Shown one piece after another: positions 1 to 5,305 of a DNA stretch of 13,594 nucleotides. The notes beneath the pieces were generated by a model. That model ran no database searches, was not told the DNA's origin, and saw only the letters and a list, made by a program, of their open reading frames with translations. The DNA is from JBEKYD01 sp049509915 (lineage in GTDB: Bacteria > Acidobacteriota > Terriglobia > Bryobacterales > Bryobacteraceae). The translations under genes and the position numbers were made by a program. Within the stretch, counting starts at the first letter, position 1. The number at the start of each line of letters is the position of its first letter. Location: the NCBI GenBank assembly GCA_049509915.1, contig JBEKZL010000210.1, positions 1 through 13,594 of the forward strand. Reading direction: 5' to 3'.

Positions 1-188
1 AAGAGTAAATTACCTTCTTTACATGGGTACACAATCGCATCGCCGCAAATCTCTATAACCAAGCTTTTCAAGGCCTTACGCGGGAAAATGCATCATAAAG
101 AGCGGGAACTTCGGTCTAGCGGGCAAGACGACTTTCGGAAACGGGCGGGGCTAAAGGCGGCAAGCTTGGCTGCCCTCAAATTCTGAGA
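1..188. other. Gene-free left end of the window
   Basis: I see no gene here. The first ~110 bases are more AT-rich than the rest of the window, which fits an intergenic or promoter-bearing stretch belonging to a gene beyond the left edge. No convincing -35/-10 pair could be assigned. A GC-rich segment with short self-complementary pieces (around 155-176, CAAGCTTG core) follows, before the repeat pair at 189-268. Confidence 0.4.
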
Positions 189-268
189 CAGCTTTCAGCC
201 GTTCCGCAATCAGCCCTCAGCCACACCCGAGCCGCAAGCTCAACGCTGCGTGCTGACGGCTGAACGCT
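189..268. repeat. Inverted repeat downstream of the DUF948-like gene
   Basis: CAGCTTTCAGCCGTT (189-203) is nearly complementary to GACGGCTGAACGCT (255-268), with one mismatch over 13 bases. The two could form a long-loop hairpin just past the end of the leftward gene at 272. The same 15-base word recurs exactly at 983-997, on the other side of that gene. There is no U-run, so a canonical intrinsic terminator is unlikely. It looks like a dispersed GGCTGAAAGC-type intergenic repeat. Confidence 0.45.
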
Positions 269-271
269 CTC

Positions 272-949
272 TCAGATGAACATCTCTTCGTCCTGAGTCG
301 CGGTATCGACCGAACTGCGGCGCGAACCGCGCACCAGAGTAGAGATGGCTGCGGAGAATCCGGCAGCCACGGCGTTCACTTCGCGAACCGGACGGGAAAC
401 GGCGCGTTTCACGGCGTCGCCCAACTCGTTGACCTGTTCGACGGTAGCCGACACGGAATGGTCGATTTGCTCCAGGCGAACGCGGGCGCGGTCGGTAGCC
501 TCGGTGAGAGTTTCGCCGAAGCGCTCGGCCTGGACGCGGCTGGTATGGACGATTTCGGCGACTTCGCCCGACACTTCGGCGATGCGTGGGCGAGTATCTT
601 CCACGATCCGGCCGACCGTAGCCACCACTTCCTGGACGCGCTCGAACACGGCGGCCACCTTATCTACCGCGGGGCCGATCCGCGCCAAGGCGGGACGAAG
701 ATCGTCAATGGCCGGTCCGGCTTTGTCGATGGCGGGAACCAGGCTGTTCATGACGGCCGCCACCTGGTCGGCAAGCGGCTCCAATCTCGCGATCAACGGT
801 TCGACCCGATCCATCAGCGGCTCGGCTTTGCGCTGCATTCTGCGGCTGCTGCGGTATAACGCCAGCCCCACCACGGCCAGCACCACAAAGGCAAAGCACG
901 CCACCGTGACGGCTACCGTGACTACGATGCGAAACAGGTCTTCCGACAT
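272..949 (-). CDS. DUF948-like membrane-anchored coiled-coil protein
   Basis: The product is about 225 residues. An N-terminal transmembrane helix (roughly residues 5-32, running FRIVVTVAVTVACFAFVVLA and on) is followed by a short basic stretch. Then comes a long, almost entirely helical region with degenerate heptad-like repeats built on Leu/Val, Pro and Ala: MDRVEPLIARLEPLADQVAA, then IDKAGPAIDDLRPALARIGP. This is the layout of DUF948/YtxG-like and MCP-like membrane coiled-coil proteins; no enzymatic motif is seen. ATG at 949 is chosen. A TTG at 955 (adds MR after re-reading as Met) is 5 nt from a GGGGGAG Shine-Dalgarno and is a real alternative. It lies 137 nt downstream of the YtxH gene on the same strand, and YtxG/YtxH-type proteins commonly pair, so a shared envelope or stress role is inferred. 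Function unknown. Confidence 0.75.
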   Translation of the reverse strand: MSEDLFRIVVTVAVTVACFAFVVLAVVGLALYRSSRRMQRKAEPLMDRVEPLIARLEPLADQVAAVMNSLVPAIDKAGPAIDDLRPALARIGPAVDKVAAVFERVQEVVATVGRIVEDTRPRIAEVSGEVAEIVHTSRVQAERFGETLTEATDRARVRLEQIDHSVSATVEQVNELGDAVKRAVSRPVREVNAVAAGFSAAISTLVRGSRRSSVDTATQDEEMFI

Positions 950-982
950 GCGCAAGAACTCTCCCCCGTCTCCAGTACCTGC

Positions 983-1053
983 CAGCTTTCAGCCGTTAGG
1001 GTTTCAGCTTGGAGGGGCGGCCAAGCGCCCATTGCTGAAAAACTTGCCGCCCC
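983..1053. repeat. Repeat-bearing spacer between the YtxH and DUF948-like genes
   Basis: The spacer contains a second exact copy of CAGCTTTCAGCCGTT (983-997; first copy 189-203). It also holds an 8-bp perfect inverted repeat, GGGGCGGC (1014-1021) with GCCGCCCC (1046-1053), which has a 24-nt loop and extends by three pairs if one G is bulged. On the leftward transcript this would be a stable hairpin between the two genes. It has no T-run after it, so it may stabilise or process mRNA rather than terminate. That role is inference. Confidence 0.45.
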
Positions 1054-1086
1054 ATACCCGCCTGAACTCCTGAAACCTCGTTCGGA

Positions 1087-1395
1087 TTATGCCTGGCCTT
1101 CCGAGGCAGGCGCGGATGACTGGTTTACGGAATCGCGGTACGCCTGGCGGCCGGCTTCGACGGCGTCGGCCAAACTGTCTTTCTGCCGGACCACCGCATC
1201 CTTGCTCTTTTCCACCAAACTGGCCGCGTTTTGTTTAATTTCGGCGCTGCGCTGCTTCAGGAAGTCTCCGCTTTCGCCGGCCTTGGTTTTGATCAAGGTC
1301 CGGGTTTCTTCGCCGGATTTCGGAGCGAACAGCAAACCAATGCCAACTCCCACGCCCAAACCCAGCAGAAAGCTGGAGAATCCACTCTTATCCAT
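1087..1395 (-). CDS. YtxH-domain small membrane protein
   Basis: This is a 102-residue protein with the YtxH signature. A glycine-rich transmembrane helix (FLLGLGVGVGIGLLFAPKSG, about residues 9-28) runs directly into APKSGEETR. A charged helical tail follows, with Lys/Glu/Ala repeats resembling late-embryogenesis or apolipoprotein-like helices. The family is linked to general stress in Bacillus, but its molecular role is unknown. ATG at 1395 has a strong AGGAGG Shine-Dalgarno about 6 nt upstream. It is divergent from recX, sharing a ~53-bp spacer, and is probably followed by the DUF948-like gene in the same transcript. Confidence 0.88.
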   Translation of the reverse strand: MDKSGFSSFLLGLGVGVGIGLLFAPKSGEETRTLIKTKAGESGDFLKQRSAEIKQNAASLVEKSKDAVVRQKDSLADAVEAGRQAYRDSVNQSSAPASEGQA

Positions 1396-1420
1396 AAGTT
1401 CCTCCTGAGACTAAAACTTA

Positions 1421-1428
1421 AGTATACT
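1421..1428. promoter_or_regulatory. Palindromic -10 element between ytxH-like gene and recX
   Basis: AGTATACT is a perfect palindrome and reads TATACT (5/6 of TATAAT) on both strands (1426-1421 leftward, 1423-1428 rightward). It sits 26 bp before the YtxH ATG and 21 bp before the recX ATG, so either direction would give a short leader. No good -35 hexamer is visible in either direction; leftward, TTGCAC at 1446-1441 has only 14-bp spacing. It is a plausible bidirectional promoter core, not proven. Confidence 0.4.
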
Positions 1429-1448
1429 CCGCATGGGACTGTGCAATT

Positions 1449-1991
1449 ATGGAACCGAAAGAGCCGCGGCGCCTGGACGGCGCCCAGTTGTGGGATTATG
1501 CACTAAAGGCGTTGGGCGGGAGGGCCCATTCCACCGGTGAACTGCGCGAAAAGCTACGCCGCCGCGCGGCCAAAGCCGAGGACATCGAGCCGTTGCTGGA
1601 CCGGTTGAAAGAGTACGGCTACCTGGACGACCGCCGCTACGCCGAAAGCTACGCCGCCGCGCGGTTGAGCAACGACAAACTTGGCAGCGCCCGCGTAGTG
1701 CGCGATTTGCGGCAGCGACGCGTGGCGCCGGCCCTGGCCGAAAGATCGGTGAACCAGGCCTATCGCGACATCAATGAAGAAGAACTGATCGAAGCCTGGG
1801 TGCGCCGCAAATACCGACTGGCGCCCAAGGAAAACCTGTTTCGGGAAGACAAGGATATGGCCGGCGCCTATCGCCGTCTGCTGCGAGCCGGCTTCCGCGG
1901 CGCCGATATCGCTCGGGTGCTGAAACGTTTCGCCCGCAACCCGGAGCTGCTGGAGGAGATGGCGCTACCGGAGGAAGACGAATCGAGCTGA
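1449..1991 (+). CDS. recX: Regulatory protein RecX
   Basis: The 180-residue product is RecX, a cytoplasmic modulator that binds RecA filaments and restrains recombinase and coprotease activity. What shows this is the all-helical, Arg/Glu-rich sequence made of three-helix units. They are: an opening YALKALGGRAHSTGELREKL segment (about residues 17-36); the family hallmark GYLDDRRYAESYAAAR (about 57-72); and C-terminal helices with FREDKDMAGAYRRLLRAGFR. Length is normal to slightly long. The ATG at 1449 has no clear Shine-Dalgarno, and its leader would be very short if TATACT at 1423-1428 is used. recA is not in this window, so recX is separated from its partner, as in many non-proteobacterial genomes. 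A hairpin plus T-run follows at 2014-2092. Confidence 0.93.
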   Translation: MEPKEPRRLDGAQLWDYALKALGGRAHSTGELREKLRRRAAKAEDIEPLLDRLKEYGYLDDRRYAESYAAARLSNDKLGSARVVRDLRQRRVAPALAERSVNQAYRDINEEELIEAWVRRKYRLAPKENLFREDKDMAGAYRRLLRAGFRGADIARVLKRFARNPELLEEMALPEEDESS

Positions 1992-2013
1992 AGAAATTCG
2001 GAGAAAACCAATG

Positions 2014-2092
2014 AGAGCCACCGATGAACGCCGATGAACGCAGATAAAACCTCTGGTTTCTTATCGGCGTTTATCGGTGGCTCTATTTTTCC
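2014..2092 (+). terminator. Hairpin repeat copy 1, probable recX terminator
   Basis: The left arm 2014-2035 (contains AGCCACCGATGAACGCCGAT) pairs with the right arm 2063-2084 over 22 positions. One position is a G-U pair and the rest are Watson-Crick. The loop is 27 nt and itself carries a third partial unit (GAACGCAGAT). The stem is followed at once by CTATTTTTCC, a T-run, as expected for an intrinsic terminator 22 nt after the recX stop. The left-arm 20-mer recurs exactly at 2992-3011, so this is a dispersed repeat doing terminator duty. Confidence 0.7.
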
Positions 2093-2169
2093 TTCCAGGT
2101 CCCGGCCCATGGAGCAATTCAAAACATAGTGGGAGCATTTTGTTTTTGCGCCGATAGGTGTATTCTGGA

Positions 2170-2967
2170 GTGTCAAGGGAGGAGCGCGATACGGTCAGGT
2201 TTTGTGCGCTGGCGAGCGGAAGCACGGGCAACGCGGCCCTGATCGCGACTTCGAGCACGCGAATTCTGGTGGATGCCGGGTTGAGCATGCGGGAGCTCGG
2301 CCGGCGCCTGGCGGGGATCGGCGAAGCGCTGGAGGCGATCGACGCCATCGTGATCACTCACGAACACGGCGACCATGTTTGCGGCCTGCCGGTGTTGGCG
2401 CGCAGTAAGAGGGTTCGCGCCCGGATTTACATGACCCGTCTCACCGCTCCCTCCATCGATTGGGGCGGGGCGGAGCCAAACCTCGAAACCTTTCAGGCCG
2501 GAGCGCGGTTCGTGGTCGGAGACATCGCGGTGGAAAGCTTCGGCATTCCCCACGATGCGGTGGACCCGGTGGGCTACGCGTTTGAGGCCGGCGGGGTGCG
2601 CATCGGGCTGGTCACCGATCTGGGCTACGTGCCCGAATCCATCAAGTACCATCTGCGGCGCACGGACCTGCTGATGCTGGAGGCCAATCACGATCTGGAC
2701 ATGCTGAAGGTGGGCCCGTATCCCTGGGCAGTGAAGCAGCGGGTGATGAGCCGGGTGGGTCACCTGTCGAACCTGAGCATGTCCGAATACCTGGCTGGGA
2801 ATCTGGACCGGGCCACTACGCACCTGGTGCTGGGGCACTTGAGCGAGCAGAACAATCACCCGGAGATCGCGCGCATGGTTGCGCAACAGACGCTGGATGC
2901 CTGTGGCCTGGCGGCGCGCCTGAGCATTGCCGCGCCGCGCGAGCCGACCGAGGTTTACGAATTCTGA
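2170..2967 (+). CDS. MBL-fold metallo-hydrolase, WalJ/YycJ-like
   Basis: This is a metallo-beta-lactamase-fold hydrolase of about 265 residues. Near the N-terminus is FCALASGSTGNAALI, the family's opening strand. Then come VDAGLS and the metal-binding THEHGDHVCGLPVL (HxHxDH). Further on are VTDLGY (metal-ligand Asp region), LEANHD, GHLSNLS and LGHLSEQNNHPE, all typical of YycJ/WalJ-type proteins, which are related to ssDNA 5'-exonucleases/phosphodiesterases. Substrate here is unknown. The start is unclear. GTG at 2170 (AGGTG 9 nt upstream) is chosen; GTG at 2158 adds four residues. The best Shine-Dalgarno (AAGGGAGGAG, 2175-2184) instead points to codons ACG/GTC at 2191-2196, exactly where homologues begin (M-R-F/V-C). 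The gene stands alone between two copies of one hairpin repeat. Confidence 0.88.
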   Translation: MSREERDTVRFCALASGSTGNAALIATSSTRILVDAGLSMRELGRRLAGIGEALEAIDAIVITHEHGDHVCGLPVLARSKRVRARIYMTRLTAPSIDWGGAEPNLETFQAGARFVVGDIAVESFGIPHDAVDPVGYAFEAGGVRIGLVTDLGYVPESIKYHLRRTDLLMLEANHDLDMLKVGPYPWAVKQRVMSRVGHLSNLSMSEYLAGNLDRATTHLVLGHLSEQNNHPEIARMVAQQTLDACGLAARLSIAAPREPTEVYEF

Positions 2968-2991
2968 GACTGTTGAACTGTGAACGAATAT

Positions 2992-3063
2992 AGCCACCGA
3001 TGAACGCCGATAAATAAAACAGAGAGTCTATCGGTGTTTATCGGTGGCTCGAATTTGATTTTT
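2992..3063 (+). terminator. Hairpin repeat copy 2, between the MBL gene and purB
   Basis: The left arm AGCCACCGATGAACGCCGAT (2992-3011) pairs with the right arm 3030-3049 over 20 positions, two of them G-U in RNA. The loop is 18 nt. A weaker T-run (GATTTTTC, 3057-3064) follows after a 7-nt gap. The structure begins 24 nt after the MBL stop and its stem ends 21 nt before the purB ATG. It could terminate the MBL transcript or act as a structured leader for purB. The left arm is identical to copy 1 at 2016-2035. Confidence 0.6.
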
Positions 3064-3070
3064 CAAAACC

Positions 3071-4381
3071 ATGATTCCCCGATACACGCGGCCGGAAATG
3101 GGCCGCATCTGGAGCGACCGGAACCGCTTCACGCAGTGGCTGGAAGTGGAGCTGGCGGCGTCGGAGGCGCTGGCGGAGCTGGGAGTGGTTCCCGCCGAAG
3201 CGGCCCGCCTGTTGCGCGCCCACGCCGGCTTCGAGGTGGCGCGCATCCACGAGATCGAGCACGAGGTGAAGCACGACGTGATCGCCTTCACCACCGCCGT
3301 GGCGGAGACTATGGCCGCGGCCGGACACGGGGAAGCATCGCGCTGGCTGCACTACGGGCTGACCTCGAACGACGTCGTGGATACGGCCCAGGCGCTCGTA
3401 CTGCAGCAGGCTTCGGCGATCATACTGAGCGACCTCGAATCGCTGCGCGCCGTGTTGAAGCGCCGCGCCCTGGAGTTCCGCCATACGCCGCAGATTGGCC
3501 GCACTCATGGCGTTCACGCCGAGCCGGTGACCTTCGGCCTGAAACTGGCCGTCTGGTACGAGGAAGCCGGTCGCAATCTGGCCCGGGTACGGGCGGCAGC
3601 CGAGGATTTGCGCGTGGGCAAGACCTCGGGAGCGGTGGGCACGCTCGCCCACATCGGTCCGGAAGTGGAAGAGCGCATCTGCGCGCGGCTGGGGATCAAG
3701 CCCGCGAGCGTGGCGACGCAGGTGATCCAGCGCGACCGGCACGCCGGGCTGGTGGCGGCGTTGGCGTTGACGACGGCATTGTGCGAAAAAATCGCCCTGG
3801 AGGTGCGCCACCTGCAGCGTACCGAGGTGCGCGAGGCCGAGGAATACTTCGCCAAAGGGCAAAAAGGCAGCTCGGCCATGCCGCACAAACGCAACCCGGT
3901 CACCTGCGAACAGATCTGTGGCTTGGCGCGGGTGGTGCGCGCCAACGTGCAGGCGGCCTACGAGAACGTGGCCCTGTGGCACGAGCGCGATATTTCGCAC
4001 TCCTCGGTGGAGCGGGTGATTCTGCCGGATTCCACCATCCTGGCGGATTATCTGCTCGACAAGACCACCGCGCTGATCGACCAGTTGGCGGTTTACCCCG
4101 CTCGCATGAAGCGCAACCTGGAGATGACCCGCGGCCTGGTTTTCAGCGGCCAGTTGCTGCTCGACCTGGCGGCTGCCGGGATGCTGCGCGAACAGGCATA
4201 CCGCATCGTACAAGCTCATGCCATGAAGGCCTGGGAGGAAGAGGGCGACTTCCGCGCCGCCATCGAAGCCGATCCCGAGATCGCCGCCGTGCTGACGCCG
4301 GAGAAAATCGCGGAGGCGTTCTCCCTCGATCGGCAGTTGCGGAACATCGATCGAATCTTCGAGCGGGTGTTCGGAGCCTGA
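3071..4381 (+). CDS. purB: Adenylosuccinate lyase
   Basis: The 436-residue product is adenylosuccinate lyase. It cleaves SAICAR to AICAR and adenylosuccinate to AMP, releasing fumarate, in purine synthesis. Evidence: the opening MIPRYTRPEMGRIWSD; TSNDVVDTAQ (about 98-107); GRTHGVHAEP (about 143-152, with the catalytic His at about 146); and the fumarase/aspartase-superfamily signature GSSAMPHKRNP (266-276, with the mobile-loop catalytic serines). Length matches the Bacillus-type (short) PurB class. The ATG at 3071 has no evident Shine-Dalgarno and sits just behind the hairpin at 2992-3049. No other purine gene is visible nearby. A large open frame on the opposite strand is an artefact of high-GC codon use. 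Confidence 0.97.
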   Translation: MIPRYTRPEMGRIWSDRNRFTQWLEVELAASEALAELGVVPAEAARLLRAHAGFEVARIHEIEHEVKHDVIAFTTAVAETMAAAGHGEASRWLHYGLTSNDVVDTAQALVLQQASAIILSDLESLRAVLKRRALEFRHTPQIGRTHGVHAEPVTFGLKLAVWYEEAGRNLARVRAAAEDLRVGKTSGAVGTLAHIGPEVEERICARLGIKPASVATQVIQRDRHAGLVAALALTTALCEKIALEVRHLQRTEVREAEEYFAKGQKGSSAMPHKRNPVTCEQICGLARVVRANVQAAYENVALWHERDISHSSVERVILPDSTILADYLLDKTTALIDQLAVYPARMKRNLEMTRGLVFSGQLLLDLAAAGMLREQAYRIVQAHAMKAWEEEGDFRAAIEADPEIAAVLTPEKIAEAFSLDRQLRNIDRIFERVFGA

Positions 4382-4412
4382 GGGCAACCCTTAATTCGTA
4401 GACACGCGCATT

Positions 4413-4832
4413 TTAGGGCGAGCGAAACGGGTTGCGCACCAAGACAGTCCCATATTGCTGACCGTCGTTCAAATCTTCCGTGTATAGGACCTCGGCGCCT
4501 CCGGATTCCGCGGCGGCTAGAATCAGGGAGTCCCAAAAAGACATCTTGTAGCGTTCCTCATTTTGAATCGCCAACATGATATGTGGCGGGCCGACGACGA
4601 TGAGAGGCGAATCGAGCAGCGCGGCTGTAGCGTCCCGCAACTCAGGGCGGGGCATGCCGAGCTTGCACGAACCGGCTGCATGAAACTCCTGGACTACCTG
4701 TGTGCTCAGCAACATCCGTCCGGCGCGAGCGTGCTGCCGAAAGAGGTCTTTCGCGCGCGCCCGTTTGCCAGGTTCGCCGCCGTACATGTAGAGCAACACA
4801 TTGGTGTCGAAGAAGGCTCTAGCTCCGTTCAT
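4413..4832 (-). CDS. PIN-domain (VapC-like) toxin ribonuclease
   Basis: This is a 139-residue PIN-domain protein, the probable toxin of a type II toxin-antitoxin pair. PIN toxins of this kind are Mg-dependent RNases. The expected acidic residues are present in order: D9 in FFDTNVLLYM, E49 in TQVVQEFHA, D101 in SFWDSLILAAA and D120 in LYTEDLNDGQ. ATG at 4832 is chosen because it starts right at the conserved N-terminal strand and has GAGGAA just upstream. A longer frame to 4898 exists but would run deep into the antitoxin gene. The start overlaps the antitoxin's end by 14 nt, so translation is probably coupled. The C-terminus QQYGTVLVRNPF is typical of the family. The RNA target cannot be told from sequence. 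Confidence 0.9.
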   Translation of the reverse strand: MNGARAFFDTNVLLYMYGGEPGKRARAKDLFRQHARAGRMLLSTQVVQEFHAAGSCKLGMPRPELRDATAALLDSPLIVVGPPHIMLAIQNEERYKMSFWDSLILAAAESGGAEVLYTEDLNDGQQYGTVLVRNPFRSP

Positions 4833-5061
4833 GCAATTCCTCGCGCCGAATCGAGCCCGGATCGGCGGTGAAGTATGGCCCTCGATCGGCCAGAGCAAGC
4901 AGCCTGTCGGCCGCGGCCCGTGCCCGCCCGTCGCGGGTCAGGGCTTCCTGTAATAGTTCGCGCACCAAAGCATTGACGGTGGTGTCATGCTCGGCGGCAT
5001 GGATTTTGGCCTGACGGATAAGATCGGCGGAGAGATTCAGGGTAATGTTGCGACTCAACAC
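4819..5061 (-). CDS. Ribbon-helix-helix (VapB-like) antitoxin
   Basis: The 80-residue partner of the PIN toxin has an N-terminal ribbon-helix-helix: NITLNLSADLIRQAKIHAAE (strand plus first helix), then HDTTVNALVRELLQEALTRD (turn and second helix). This resembles DUF6364/MetJ-Arc-type antitoxins, which dimerise through the ribbon to bind DNA. The C-terminal ~35 residues (RLLALADRGPYFTADPGS and on) would cover the toxin active site. The start is GTG at 5061; TTG at 5058 is possible. No Shine-Dalgarno is visible and the preceding bases are AT-rich (CTTATATAT), so the transcript could have a very short leader. Autoregulation is expected for the family. CACATAT occurs twice near the start (5059-5065 and 5076-5082), a possible but unproven operator. 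Confidence 0.87.
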   Translation of the reverse strand: MLSRNITLNLSADLIRQAKIHAAEHDTTVNALVRELLQEALTRDGRARAAADRLLALADRGPYFTADPGSIRREELHERS

Positions 5062-5186
5062 ATATATAAGTGTAGCACATATTTACGTGTCCCCAGTCCT
5101 GACTTAGTGAGCGAGAAACGCATGCCCCATCGGACGCTGTCGAAACGCGACCTTCAGAATGTCAACAGGAGAAGATGGGCTTGGCA

Positions 5187-5213
5187 CGCACAAAAATGCA
5201 CAACCATGCACAA
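5187..5213. repeat. Three GCACAA units at exact 10-bp spacing
   Basis: GCACAA occurs at 5188-5193, 5198-5203 and 5208-5213. The last two are preceded by AT, giving ATGCACAA. The 10-bp period would place each unit on the same face of the helix. The array lies 92 bp before the glycosyltransferase ATG and 126 bp before the antitoxin start on the other strand. It could be a small regulator array, a chance repeat, or a remnant. The rest of the 5062-5305 spacer shows nothing I can assign. Confidence 0.35.
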
Positions 5214-5305
5214 ATCGATCATCGAGCTAACGACCCGATAGCGTTGTCGCCCGGCTGTCTTTCCTGTTAGCATGGGTGAGAGTTTGCGGCTTCCTGCCCG
5301 ATTTC

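Noticed and set aside
2972..2994. TTGAAC ... TATAGC as a purB promoter
   Set aside because: The spacing between the hexamers is about 10 bp, far from the usual 16-19.
3038..4387. 449-codon open frame antisense to purB, plus a long alternative frame on the plus strand
   Set aside because: It has His/Arg/Gly/Gln-rich shadow composition and no domain, and it lies wholly over a certain gene. High third-position GC keeps other frames open.
4380..4396. AGGG-CAA-CCCT mini-hairpin after the purB stop as a terminator
   Set aside because: The stem is only 4-5 bp and there is no T-run, so it is too weak to call.
4833..4898. Longer start for the PIN toxin
   Set aside because: It would add 22 residues overlapping the antitoxin frame. 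ATG 4832 has GAGGAA upstream and directly precedes the conserved first strand.
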